A stretch of DNA of 64,000 bases, from NCBI GenBank assembly GCA_026018925.1, contig JAKSZU010000007.1, forward strand, positions 98,791,501 to 98,855,500. Reading direction: 5' to 3'. Shown in pieces: positions 25,832 through 36,684 of the stretch. The notes under the pieces are model-generated. The model searched no databases, had not been told where the DNA came from, and worked only from the letters and a program-made list of their open reading frames with translations. The translations under genes and the position numbers were made by a program. Each line of letters begins with the position of its first letter. The first letter of the stretch is position 1. The stretch is from Tupaia tana (taxonomy: Eukaryota; Chordata; Mammalia; Scandentia; Tupaiidae).

Positions 25832-28800
25832 CTGGCCTTCTATCTCTGTCTCTGTGTCTCTGAGGTTTCTGCCTGTCTCTGCTCCTGTCTCCTCATTATT
25901 TTTATGGTAATTTTTCCTTTTTACGATTTTTTTAAAGGTAGAGTTTCTCTCTGGCTCTCAGCTCCATCTTTTGTTTTGTTAATAATCCCTTCTGCTCCTT
26001 TCTCCCAGGCAGGAGAGTTGAGCCATTATCTGAGAAGATTCCTCATGGAAACTGGGAACTAGATATTTCAGGGCACAGGAGAAATGAAGATTTTCTACTC
26101 ATAATTCAGCCTCCAGCAAGCAAAGCTAGTGTGGTAGGGAGCCCCTCTGGCCTTCTATCTCTGTCTCTGTGTCTCTGAGGTCTCTGTCTGTCTCTGCTCC
26201 TATCTCCTCATTTTTTTTTTCGTAATTTTTCCTTTTTACGATTTTTTTAAAGGTAGAGTTTCTCTCTGGCTCTCAGCTCCATCTTCTGTTTTGTTAATAA
26301 TCCCTTCTGCTCCTTTCTCCCAGGCAGGAGAGTTGAGCCATTCTCTGAGAAGATTCCTCATGGAAACTGGGAACTAGGTATTTCAGGGCACAGGAGAAAT
26401 GAAGATTTTCTACTCATAATTCAGCCTCCAGCAAGCAAAGCTAGTGTGGTAGGGAGCCCCTCTGTCCTTCTATCTCTGTCTCTGTGTCTCTGAGGTCTCT
26501 GACTGTCTCTGCTCCTGTCTCCTCATTTTTTTTGGTAATTTTTCCTTTTTACGATTTTTTTAAAGGTAGAGTTTCTCTCTGGCTCTCAGCTCCATCTTTT
26601 GTTTTGTTAATAATCCCTTCTGCTCCTTTTTCCCAGGCAGGAGAGTTGAGCCATTCTCTGAGAAGCTTCCTCATGGAAACTGGGAACTAGATATTCAGGG
26701 CACAGGAGAAATGAAGATTTTCTACTCATAATTCAGCCTCCAGCAAGCAAAGCTAGTGTGGTAGGGAGCCCCTCTGGCCTTCTATCTCTGTCTCTGTGTC
26801 TCTGAGGTCTCTGTCTCTGCTCCTGTCTCCTCATTTTTTTTTGGTAATTTTTCCTTTTTACGATTTTTTTAAAGGTAGAGTTTCTCTCTGGCTCTCATCT
26901 CCATCTTTTGTTTTGTCAATAATCCCTTCTGCTCCTTTCTCCCAGGCAGGAGAGTTGAGCCATTCTCTGAGATGATTCCTCATGGAAACTGGGAACTAGA
27001 TATTTCAGGGCACAGGAGAAATGAAGATTTTTTACTCATAATTCATCCTCCAGCAAGCAAAGCTCGTGTGGTAGGGAGCCCCTCTGGCCTTCTATCTCTG
27101 TCTCTGTGTCTCTGAGGTCTCTGTCTGTCTCTGCTCCTGTCTCCTCATTTTTTTTTGGTAATTTTTCCTTTTTACGATTTTTTTAAAGGTAGAGTTTCTC
27201 TCTGGCTCTCAGCTCCATCTTTTGTTTTGTTAATAATCCCTTCTGCTCCTTTCTCCCAGGCAGGAGAGTTGAGCCATTCTCTGAGAAGATTCCTCATGGA
27301 AACTGGGAACTAGATATTTCAGGGCACAGGAGAAATGAAGATTTTCTACTCATAATTCAGCCTCCAGCAAGCAAAGCTAGTGTGGTAGGGAGCCCCTCTG
27401 GCCTTCTATCTCTGTCTCTGTGTCTCTGAGGTCTCTGTCTGTCTCTGCTCCTGTCTCCTCATTTTTTTTTGGTAATTTTTCCTTTTTACGATTTTTTTAA
27501 AAGTAGAGTTTCTCTCTGGCTCTCAGCTCCATCTTTTGTTTTGTTAATAATCCCTTCTGCTCCTTTCTCCCAGGCAGGAGAGTTGAGCCATTCTCTGAAA
27601 AGATTCCTCATGGAAACTGGGAACTAGATATTTCAGGGCACAGGAGAAATGAAGATTTTTTACTCATAATTCATCCTCCAGCAAGCAAAGCTAGTGTGGT
27701 AGGGAGCCCCTCTGGCCTTCTATCTCTGTCTCTGTGTCTCTGAGGTCTCTGTCTGTTTCTGCTCCTGTCTCCTCATTTTTTTTTGGTAATTTTTCCTTTT
27801 TACGATTTTTTTAAAGGTAGAGTTTCTCTCTGGCTCTCAGCTCCATGTTTTGTTTTGTTAATAATCCCTTCTGCTCCTTTCTCCCAGGCAGGAGAGTTGA
27901 GCCATTCTCTGAGAAGATTCCTCATGGAAACTGGGAACTAGATATTTCAGGGCACAGGAGAAATGAAGATTTTCTACTCATAATTCAGCCTCCAGCAAGC
28001 AAAGCTAGTGTGGTAGGGAGCCCCTCTGGCCTTCTATCTCTGTCTCTGTGTCTCTGAGGTCTCTGCCTGTCTCTGCTCCTGTCTCCTCATTTTTTTTATG
28101 GTAATTTTTCCTTTTTACGATTTTTTTAAATGTAGAGTTTCTCTCTGGCTCTCAGCTCCATCTTTTGTTTTGTTAATAATCCCATCTGCTCCTTTCTCCC
28201 AGGCAGGAGAGTTGAGCCATTCTCTGAGAAGATTCCTCATGGAAACTGGGAACTAGATATTTCAGGGCACAGGAGAAATGAAGATTTTTTACTCATAATT
28301 CATCCTCCAGCAAGCAAAGCTAGTGTGGTAGGGAGCCCCTCTGGCCTTCTATCTCTGTCTCTGTGTCTCTGAGGTCTCTGTCTGTCTCTGCTCCTGTCTC
28401 CTCATTTTTTTTTGGTAATTTTTCCTTTTTACGATTTTTTTAAAGGTAGAGTTTCTCTCTGGCTCTCAGCTCCATCTTTTGTTTTGTTAATAATCCCTTC
28501 TGCTCCTTTCTCCCAGGCAGGAGAGTTGAGCCATTCTCTGAGAAGATTCCTCATGGAAACTGGGAACTAGATATTTCAGGGCACAGGAGAAATGAAGATT
28601 TTCTACTCATAATTCAGCCTCCAGCAAGCAAAGCTAGTGTGGTAGGGAGCCCCTCTGGCCTTCTATCTCTGTCTCTGTGTCTCTGAAGTCTCTGCCTGTC
28701 TCTGCTCCTGTCTCCTCATTTTTTTTGGTAATTTTTCCTTTTTACGATTTTTTTAAATGTAGAGTTTCTCTCTGGCTCTCAGCTCCATCTTTTGTTTTGT

Positions 28801-28966
28801 TAATAATCCCTTCTGCTCCTTTCTCCCAGGCAGGAGAGTTGAGCCATTCTCTGAGAAGATTCCTCATGGAAACTGGGAACTAGATATTTCAGGGCACAGG
28901 AGAAATGAAGATTTTCTACTCATAATTCAGCCTCCAGCAAGCAAAGCTAGTGTGGTAGCAGCCCCT
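25832..28966 (+). repeat. 10-monomer higher-order block, copy C
   Basis: Starts 5647 bp (18 monomers) after copy B with the same ordered variants. Before it lie units carrying GAGAAGTTTCC with TTTTCAAATCATAATTC (~24150) and GGTAGCAGCCCC (~24881). These also precede copy A at ~14110 and ~14840, so the duplicated segment is longer than the 10-monomer core there. Copy C is followed directly by another GGTAGCAGCCCC unit (~28955), which marks a recombination joint not present after A, B or D. Confidence 0.85.
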
Positions 28967-29904
28967 CTGGCCTTCTATCTCTGTCTCTGTGTCTCTGAGG
29001 TCTCTGCCTGTCTCTGCTCCTGTCTCCTCATTTTTTTTATGGTAATTTTTCTTTTTACGATTTTTTTAAATGTAGAGTTTCTCTCTGGCTCTCAGCTCCA
29101 TCTTTTGTTTTGTTAATAATCCCTTCTGCTTCTTTCTCCCAGGCAGGAGAGTTGACCCATTCTCTGAGAAGATTCCTCATGGAAACTGGGAACTAGATAT
29201 TTCAGGGCACAGGAGAAATGAAGATTTTCTACTCATAATTCAGCCTCCAGCAAGCAAAGCTAGTGTGGTAGGGAGCCCCTCTGGCCTTCTATCTCTGTCT
29301 CTGTGTCTCTGAGGTCTCTGTCTCTGCTCCTGTCTCCTCATTTTTTTTTGGTAATTTTTCCTTTTTACGATTTTTTTAAAGGTAGAGTTTCTCTCTGGCT
29401 CTCAGCTCCATCTTTTGTTTTGTCAATAATCCCTTCTGCTCCTTTCTCCCAGGCAGGAGAGTTGAGCCATTCTCTGAGATGATTCCTCATGGAAACTGGG
29501 AACTAGATATTTCAGGGCACAGGAGAAATGAAGATTTTCTACTCATAATTCAGCCTCCAGCAAGCAAAGCTAGTGTGGTAGGGAGCCCCTCTGGCCTTCT
29601 ATCTCTGTCTCTGTGTCTCTGAGGTCTCTGCCTGTCTCTGCTCCTGTCTCCTCATTTTTTTTTGGTAATTTTTCCTTTTTACGATTTTTTTAAAGGTAGA
29701 GTTTCTCTCTGGCTCTCAGCTCCATCTTTTGTTTTGTCAATAATCCCTTCTGCTCCTTTCTCCCAGGCAGGAGAGTTGAGCCATTCTCTGAGATGATTCC
29801 TCATGGAAACTGGGAACTAGATATTTCAGGGCACAGGAGAAATGAAGATTTTCTACTCATAATTCAGCCTCCAGCAAGCAAAGCTAGTGTGGTAGGGAGC
29901 CCCT

Positions 29905-32900
29905 CTGGCCTTCTATCTCTGTCTCTGTGTCTCTGAGGTTTCTGCCTGTCTCTGCTCCTGTCTCCTCATTATTTTTATGGTAATTTTTCCTTTTTACGAT
30001 TTTTTTAAAGGTAGAGTTTCTCTCTGGCTCTCAGCTCCATCTTTTGTTTTGTTAATAATCCCTTCTGCTCCTTTCTCCCAGGCAGGAGAGTTGAGCCATT
30101 ATCTGAGAAGATTCCTCATGGAAACTGGGAACTAGATATTTCAGGGCACAGGAGAAATGAAGATTTTCTACTCATAATTCAGCCTCCAGCAAGCAAAGCT
30201 AGTGTGGTAGGGAGCCCCTCTGGCCTTCTATCTCTGTCTCTGTGTCTCTGAGGTCTCTGTCTGTCTCTGCTCCTATCTCCTCATTTTTTTTTTCGTAATT
30301 TTTCCTTTTTACGATTTTTTTAAAGGTAGAGTTTCTCTCTGGCTCTCAGCTCCATCTTCTGTTTTGTTAATAATCCCTTCTGCTCCTTTCTCCCAGGCAG
30401 GAGAGTTGAGCCATTCTCTGAGAAGATTCCTCATGGAAACTGGGAACTAGGTATTTCAGGGCACAGGAGAAATGAAGATTTTCTACTCATAATTCAGCCT
30501 CCAGCAAGCAAAGCTAGTGTGGTAGGGAGCCCCTCTGTCCTTCTATCTCTGTCTCTGTGTCTCTGAGGTCTCTGACTGTCTCTGCTCCTGTCTCCTCATT
30601 TTTTTTGGTAATTTTTCCTTTTTACGATTTTTTTAAAGGTAGAGTTTCTCTCTGGCTCTCAGCTCCATCTTTTGTTTTGTTAATAATCCCTTCTGCTCCT
30701 TTTTCCCAGGCAGGAGAGTTGAGCCATTCTCTGAGAAGCTTCCTCATGGAAACTGGGAACTAGATATTCAGGGCACAGGAGAAATGAAGATTTTCTACTC
30801 ATAATTCAGCCTCCAGCAAGCAAAGCTAGTGTGGTAGGGAGCCCCTCTGGCCTTCTATCTCTGTCTCTGTGTCTCTGAGGTCTCTGTCTCTGCTCCTGTC
30901 TCCTCATTTTTTTTTGGTAATTTTTCCTTTTTACGATTTTTTTAAAGGTAGAGTTTCTCTCTGGCTCTCATCTCCATCTTTTGTTTTGTCAATAATCCCT
31001 TCTGCTCCTTTCTCCCAGGCAGGAGAGTTGAGCCATTCTCTGAGATGATTCCTCATGGAAACTGGGAACTAGATATTTCAGGGCACAGGAGAAATGAAGA
31101 TTTTTTACTCATAATTCATCCTCCAGCAAGCAAAGCTCGTGTGGTAGGGAGCCCCTCTGGCCTTCTATCTCTGTCTCTGTGTCTCTGAGGTCTCTGTCTG
31201 TCTCTGCTCCTGTCTCCTCATTTTTTTTTGGTAATTTTTCCTTTTTACGATTTTTTTAAAGGTAGAGTTTCTCTCTGGCTCTCAGCTCCATCTTTTGTTT
31301 TGTTAATAATCCCTTCTGCTCCTTTCTCCCAGGCAGGAGAGTTGAGCCATTCTCTGAGAAGATTCCTCATGGAAACTGGGAACTAGATATTTCAGGGCAC
31401 AGGAGAAATGAAGATTTTCTACTCATAATTCAGCCTCCAGCAAGCAAAGCTAGTGTGGTAGGGAGCCCCTCTGGCCTTCTATCTCTGTCTCTGTGTCTCT
31501 GAGGTCTCTGTCTGTCTCTGCTCCTGTCTCCTCATTTTTTTTTGGTAATTTTTCCTTTTTACGATTTTTTTAAAAGTAGAGTTTCTCTCTGGCTCTCAGC
31601 TCCATCTTTTGTTTTGTTAATAATCCCTTCTGCTCCTTTCTCCCAGGCAGGAGAGTTGAGCCATTCTCTGAAAAGATTCCTCATGGAAACTGGGAACTAG
31701 ATATTTCAGGGCACAGGAGAAATGAAGATTTTTTACTCATAATTCAGCCTCCAGCAAGCAAAGCTAGTGTGGTAGGGAGCCCCTCTGGCCTTCTATCTCT
31801 GTCTCTGTGTCTCTGAGGTCTCTGTCTGTTTCTGCTCCTGTCTCCTCATTTTTTTTTGGTAATTTTTCCTTTTTACGATTTTTTTAAAGGTAGAGTTTCT
31901 CTCTGGCTCTCAGCTCCATCTTTTGTTTTGTTAATAATCCCTTCTGCTCCTTTCTCCCAGGCAGGAGAGTTGAGCCATTCTCTGAGAAGATTCCTCATGG
32001 AAACTGGGAACTAGATATTTCAGGGCACAGGAGAAATGAAGATTTTCTACTCATAATTCAGCCTCCAGCAAGCAAAGCTAGTGTGGTAGGGAGCCCCTCT
32101 GGCCTTCTATCTCTGTCTCTGTGTCTCTGAGGTCTCTGCCTGACTCTGCTCCTGTCTCCTCATTTTTTTATGGTAATTTTTCCTTTTTACGATTTTTTTA
32201 AATGTAGAGTTTCTCTCTGGCTCTCAGCTCCATCTTTTGTTTTGTTAATAATCCCTTCTGCTCCTTTCTCCCAGGCAGGAGAGTTGAGCCATTCTCTGAG
32301 AAGATTCCTCATGGAAACTGGGAACTAGATATTTCAGGGCACAGGAGAAATGAAGATTTTTTACTCATAATTCATCCTCCAGCAAGCAAAGCTAGTGTGG
32401 TAGGGAGCCCCTCTGGCCTTCTATCTCTGTCTCTGTGTCTCTGAGGTCTCTGTCTGTCTCTGCTCCTGTCTCCTCATTTTTTTTTGGTAATTTTTCCTTT
32501 TTACGATTTTTTTAAAGGTAGAGTTTCTCTCTGGCTCTCAGCTCCATCTTTTGTTTTGTTAATAATCCCTTCTGCTCCTTTCTCCCAGGCAGGAGAGTTG
32601 AGCCATTCTCTGAGAAGATTCCTCATGGAAACTGGGAACTAGATATTTCAGGGCACAGGAGAAATGAAGATTTTCTACTCATAATTCAGCCTCCAGCAAG
32701 CAAAGCTAGTGTGGTAGGGAGCCCCTCTGGCCTTCTATCTCTGTCTCTGTGTCTCTGAAGTCTCTGCCTGTCTCTGCTCCTGTCTCCTCATTTTTTTTGG
32801 TAATTTTTCCTTTTTACGATTTTTTTAAATGTAGAGTTTCTCTCTGGCTCTCAGCTCCATCTTTTGTTTTGTTAATAATCCCTTCTGCTCCTTTCTCCCA

Positions 32901-33039
32901 GGCAGGAGAGTTGAGCCATTCTCTGAGAAGATTCCTCATGGAAACTGGGAACTAGATATTTCAGGGCACAGGAGAAATGAAGATTTTCTACTCATAATTC
33001 AGCCTCCAGCAAGCAAAGCTAGTGTGGTAGGGAGCCCCT
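29905..33039 (+). repeat. 10-monomer higher-order block, copy D
   Basis: Starts 4073 bp (13 monomers) after copy C. It shares with copy C a private TTTTTCCCAGG variant (~26629 and ~30702) that A and B lack, so C and D are the closest pair. The CTCCATGTTTTG marker has the ordinary CTCCATCTTTTG here (~31914), and CCCATCTGC has the ordinary CCCTTCTGC, so D carries changes or gene-conversion patches. Confidence 0.85.
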
Positions 33040-34228
33040 CTGGCCTTCTATCTCTGTCTCTGTGTCTCTGAGGTCTCTGCCTGTCTCTGCTCCTGTCTCC
33101 TCATTTTTTTTTATGGTAATTTTTCCTTTTTACGATTTTTTTAAATGTAGAGTTTCTCTCTGGCTCTCAGCTCCATCTTTTGTTTTGTTAATAATCCCTT
33201 CTGCTCCTTTCTCCCAGGCAGGAGAGTTGAGCCATTCTCTGAGAAGATTCCTCATGGAAACTGGGAACTAGATATTTCAGGGCACAGGAGAAATGAAGAT
33301 TTTCTACTCATAATTCAGCCTCCAGCAAGTAAAGCTAGTGTGGTAGGGAGCCCCTCTGGCCTTCTATCTCTGTCTCTGTGTCTCTGAGGTCTCTGCCTGT
33401 CTCTGCTCCTGTCTCCTCATTTTTTTTATGGTAATTTTTCCTTTTTACGATTTTTTTAAAGGTAGAGTTTCTCTCTGGCTCTCAGCTCCATCTTTTGTTT
33501 TGTTAATAATCCCTTCTGCTCCTTTCTCCCAGGCAGGAGAGTTGAGCCATTCTCTGAGAAGATTCCTCATGGAAACTGGGAACTAGATATTTCAGGGCAC
33601 AGGAGAAATGAAGATTTTCTACTCATAATTCAGCCTCCAGCAAGCAAAGCTAGTGTGGTAGGGAGCCCCTCTGGCCTTCTATCTCTGTCTCTGTGTCTCT
33701 GAAGTCTCTGTCTGTCTCTGCTCCTGTCTTCTCATTTTTTTTTTTTTTGGTAATTTTTCCTTTTTACGATTTTTTTAAATGTAGAGTTTCTCTCTGGCTC
33801 TCAGCTCCATCTTTTGTTTTGTTAATAATCCCTTCTGCTCCTTTCTCCCAGGCAGGAGAGTTGAGCCATTCTCTGAGAAGATTCCTCATGGAAACTGGGA
33901 ACTAGATATTTCAGGGCACAGGAGAAATGAAGATTTTCTACTCATAATTCAGCCTCCAGCAAGCAAAGCTAGTGTGGTAGGGAGCCCCTCTGGCCTTCTA
34001 TCTCTGTCTCTGTGTCTCTGAAGTCTCTGTCTGTCTCTGCTCCTGTCTTCTCATTTTTTTTTTTTGGTAATTTTTCCTTTTTACGATTTTTTTAAAGGTA
34101 GAGTTTCTCTCTGGCTCTCAGCTCCATCTTTTGTTTTGTTAATAATCCCTTCTGCTCCTTTCTCCCAGGCAGGAGAGTTGAGCCATTCTCTGAGAAGATT
34201 CCTCATGGAAACTGGGAACTAGATATTT

Positions 34229-34520
34229 TGCGCGGCGCTTGTGCACTGCGCAGATTTCTATTTTGTGATATTTTTCTCTTAAAAAAAAAGAAAAGCAATT
34301 ATATTTTTTTATTTTTTTGTCTTTTTTCTCTCTTTTTGTTGTTGTTTCTCTCTCTCTTTTTCATTTTCCTTTTTCTTGTCTCTCCATCCAATATCTACTG
34401 AATCTGCCGCACCAGCGATCACAACAGAACGGCAATCAGATTCTAGAACACTTCTGTCTGCTTGCTCCTGAACATTGAGGCTTAACTTCAAGAATTTGAA
34501 AGAAACACGCCATTCATCAG
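34229..34520 (+). promoter_or_regulatory. Unique 5' leader between monomer array and ORF1
   Basis: This 292-bp segment lies between the last monomer and the ORF1 start. It opens with a short CpG cluster (TTGCGCGGCGCTTGTGCACT, then GCGCAG), which stands out because the monomers have almost no CpG. An A-run and a long T/C-rich tract (~34300-34385) follow, then AATATCTACTGAATCTGC, which the older element also has (~38131). The leader ends with CATTCATCAG just before the ORF1 ATG; the older copy has CATCCAACAG. In the older copy the corresponding part starts CGTGCCACGTGG and holds an extra stretch before the shared AATATCTACTGAATCTGC. The segment is probably transcribed 5'UTR. Promoter activity is inferred from position only. 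Confidence 0.6.
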
Positions 34521-35522
34521 ATGACAAGAAATCACCGCCGGATCACGAGAAATATGGGAAAACCAGAAAATACCTCTCCTCCAATGGAAAAGAGTAACTC
34601 TCCTTCATCCACAAGCAGTTCGGTGAAAGTCATGGAAATGTCTGATAAGGAATTTAGAACATTCGTAATGTCAAAGCTAACAGAGATGGAAGAAAAGAGA
34701 GATAATGAACTGCTAAAGAGAAAGGAGAAAGAAGTTGCCGAGTTCCAGGAGATGAGGAAATTCTTGAAAGATCTAAAAGAGGAATTACACACTTTACAAA
34801 AGACTCAAACGGAACTGCTAGAGATGAAGTCTATAATTCAAGAAGTCAAAATCTCCCTTGAAAGTATTAAAAGCAGACTAGATCATTCAGAAAATAGAAT
34901 CTCAGATGTAGAAGAGAAAATGGCTGGCTTAGAAAAGTCCACCACGAAGACTGAGAAAATGGCTCAAAACTTTGAGAATGATATGCGAGAAGTACTGGAT
35001 ACCATCAAACGTCCAAATATCCGGATAATTGGCATTCCAGAAGGTGAAGAGACCCATAAGGGCATTGATAATCTATTCCATGAAATCCTGCAAGAAAACT
35101 TTCCAAACCTAGAGAGGCATTCGAAGATCCAGTCCCAGGAAATACAAAGGACCCCAAATAGAATCAACCCAAGAAGATCTTCTCCAAGACACATTATAGC
35201 CAGGTTGACCAAAACTGCAGACAAAGACAAGATACTAAGATTGGCAAGAGAGAAACATCAAGTTACCTACAAAGGACATCCCATCAGGCTAACAGCAGAT
35301 CTCTCATCAGAAACAATGCGAGCGAGGAGAGAATGGGAAAATATATTCAAAGTGTTACGAGAGAAGCAATTTCAACCAAGAATACTGTACCCGGCAAGAT
35401 TATCTTTCAGGTGGGAAGAAAAGACAAGAACATTCTCAGATAAACAAAACCTGAAAGAATTTACCAGCTCCAGACCAGATCTCCAAGAAGTTCTCAAGGG
35501 TGTGCTGTATCAAGAAAATTAA
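34521..35522 (+). CDS. ORF1: Intact L1-type ORF1 protein of half-L1 element (333 aa)
   Basis: An RNA-binding nucleic-acid chaperone of the LINE-1 ORF1p family, which forms trimers on retrotransposon RNA in cytoplasmic particles. The frame is open from ATG to TAA with no frameshift; 333 residues is close to the ~338 of human L1 ORF1p. Residues 1-40 form a basic, then Ser-rich, low-complexity head. About 45-155 are a heptad-rich coiled coil with many E/K/L residues (EMEEKRDNELLKRKEKE; ISLESIKSRL). About 157-250 fit the RRM-like domain, with RPNIRIIGIPEGEE at 164-177 and SPRHIIARLTK at 221-231. About 251-330 fit the C-terminal domain, with HPIRLTADLS at 253-262, ARREWENIF at 268-276 and QPRILYPARLSF at 285-296. 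The start is chosen because the older copy aligns from the same ATG. The product is close to the ORF1 remains in the antisense L1 near 44.5 kb, so this ORF probably came from the local L1 lineage. Intactness suggests recent insertion or selection. Confidence 0.93.
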   Translation: MTRNHRRITRNMGKPENTSPPMEKSNSPSSTSSSVKVMEMSDKEFRTFVMSKLTEMEEKRDNELLKRKEKEVAEFQEMRKFLKDLKEELHTLQKTQTELLEMKSIIQEVKISLESIKSRLDHSENRISDVEEKMAGLEKSTTKTEKMAQNFENDMREVLDTIKRPNIRIIGIPEGEETHKGIDNLFHEILQENFPNLERHSKIQSQEIQRTPNRINPRRSSPRHIIARLTKTADKDKILRLAREKHQVTYKGHPIRLTADLSSETMRARREWENIFKVLREKQFQPRILYPARLSFRWEEKTRTFSDKQNLKEFTSSRPDLQEVLKGVLYQEN

Positions 35523-36530
35523 ACACAGACACACGGAAATAAGAGTCAAAAAACTATGAAAGTGGCCAACTTAATCAGAGGGACAAGTCTGGAGTTGAAT
35601 ACTATATCCCAGAATTTAATCAGGAAAATTGAACCAGAACAGAAGATAAAAGTACATGAGACTGATAGGTTCATGCACCTTCCATTTGAACAGAATCCTA
35701 ACTTGTTTCCTGGCTTTAAGCAAAGTTCCTTGGCATTTCTTTGAGTTAAGTTAAAACTGGTTTTCTTAGTAGTAATGAGTGAACTCACCATGGAAAGTAG
35801 TTAGATTATGTAGGAAGTTGTGTGATCAATGCAACGTGGGTGGGAAGAGAATGAAGGACAATTGTAGACACCAGAGGTGGTGTGAGGAGGGTGGGAAGGG
35901 ACAGAGGGTCAGAAAGAGGGGTGGAAGTAATTCTAGGAACTAGTAATGGAAAATTTTTTGTAATATGCATGAATGTATCACTATGCAGTGTGTACTGGAT
36001 GGGAGATTGCATTTTGTATGCTGTGATGAAGCTTAGGGAAGGAATGTAAATTGAGTTACAAAAAAAAAAGTTTCAGAAAAAAAAATATATATCTATTCAA
36101 TGACTGCAGTAGGATATGTAGCCACAGCTAGGTACTACTTTATAGGATGCGTAAAGTAAGACTTGTGTTCATGGAAATGTGGGTATCACCTGTGTTTGCT
36201 ATGAGGGTATTTGGATTGGTTAGGGTCTTTGGCGTTACAATAAAATGTGAGGAGAAAACAGTATAGAAAGCAAACATAGTTACCAGAGACTGTGGGAGGA
36301 GAGTGGGAGATGGCAGAGGGTAAGAGATAGAGAATCTAGGATGGAGGGAAAAAAGCAAAACATACAGAAGACAAGAAATGGAAGATCATTTGCTGACAAT
36401 AACATGTTTGTTGATGTGCTTGATTGAGACAATATATAGTGTAATTTGGATGGAAAATCTCATTTTGTATGCTGTAATGATGTTCAGAGAATGAATGCAA
36501 ATAAATAAATTGAAAAAAAATTTTAAAAAA
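35523..36530 (+). other. 3' region of young half-L1, with tandemly duplicated 3' module
   Basis: Directly after the ORF1 stop comes an L1-like inter-ORF segment (GGCCAACTTAATC, ~35564) that also occurs in the antisense L1 (reverse complement near 43870). It then departs into sequence unlike ORF2. Two related modules follow in tandem, ~35845-36055 and ~36245-36515. Each has ACCAGAG, a G-rich stretch with GAGGGT-like runs, AATGGAA, and the motif CATTTTGTATGCTGT(G/A)ATGA, then GAATG(T/C)AAAT. The second ends in AATAAATAAATTG and an A-run, an acceptable polyadenylation signal and tail. No protein of note is encoded. Confidence 0.8.
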
Positions 36531-36684
36531 ATTTAACAGACATGAGACTTTATGTTTCTTTGATTAAAACACATTCATACATGCTTTGAAAAACCATATT
36601 GTATCCCATAGAGGTGTGTGTGACAACTACATGCAAATAAAGAATAAAATAAAATTAAAAAAAAAACATAACAAAAAAGGGGAT
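36531..36684 (+). other. Short A-tailed segment between retroelements, possible truncated retroelement 3' end
   Basis: After the half-L1 tail there is a ~130-bp AT-rich stretch containing CATATTGTATCCCATAGAGG and AATAAAGAATAAAATAAAATT followed by A10. This looks like the 3' end of a strongly 5'-truncated sense-strand L1 or a related retroposon. I see no clear TSD. Target-flank sequence is an alternative. Confidence 0.35.

Larger units (their letters stand above)
1..34228 (+). repeat. Giant tandem array of ~313-bp monomers (expanded half-L1 5' region)
   Basis: About 109 head-to-tail copies of one monomer: 108 full units plus a final 240-bp unit. The phase marker CTGGCCTTCTATCTCTG recurs at 1, 316, 630, 939, 1253 and so on to 33671 and 33990, with spacings of 309-319 bp. 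In order, each unit has a TCTCTG-rich pyrimidine stretch, CTCAT plus a T-run of variable length, GGTAATTTTTCC, TACGATTTTTTTAAA, a GTAGAG box, TTAATAATCCC, a CTCCTTTCTCCCAG tract, GAGCCATTCTCTGAGAAG and a tail rich in GAAATGAAGATTTTC. The array runs off the left edge. Its right end (AGATATTT) is fused to the unique leader of an intact L1-type ORF1. A diverged single monomer occupies the same place in the older element at 37581, so the unit is native retrotransposon 5' sequence rather than unrelated satellite. The many 60-80-codon open frames inside are repeat copies of non-coding DNA. Assembly collapse or expansion cannot be excluded. Confidence 0.96.
34229..36530 (+). mobile_element. Young ORF2-less half-L1 (HAL1-like) retrotransposon body
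   Basis: A non-LTR retrotransposon body attached to the 3' end of the tandem array. Layout: unique leader (34229-34520), intact L1-type ORF1 (34521-35522), non-coding 3' region (35523 to ~36530) with AATAAATAAATT and an A-rich end. There is no ORF2: no endonuclease, reverse transcriptase or CCHC remnant lies on this strand between ORF1 and the tail. The older element at 37581-40740 has the same order and the same ORF2-less 3' region, so the absence is a family property and not a local deletion. ORF1-only L1 derivatives are known in mammals as HAL1 (half-L1), and assignment to that type is by architecture. Mobility would need reverse transcriptase from a complete L1. The left TSD lies outside the window, so full element length is unknown. 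Confidence 0.87.

Noticed and set aside
1..34228. Dozens of 60-80-codon open frames, many starting MSLRSLSVSAPVSSFF or a close variant, in the array
   Set aside because: They are the same stretch of each monomer read in one frame, mostly from non-ATG starts. They vary with T-run length and have no coding conservation beyond the repeat itself.
1..34228. CRISPR-like array
   Set aside because: The units are contiguous with no unique spacers, the length is 313 bp, and the context is mammalian.
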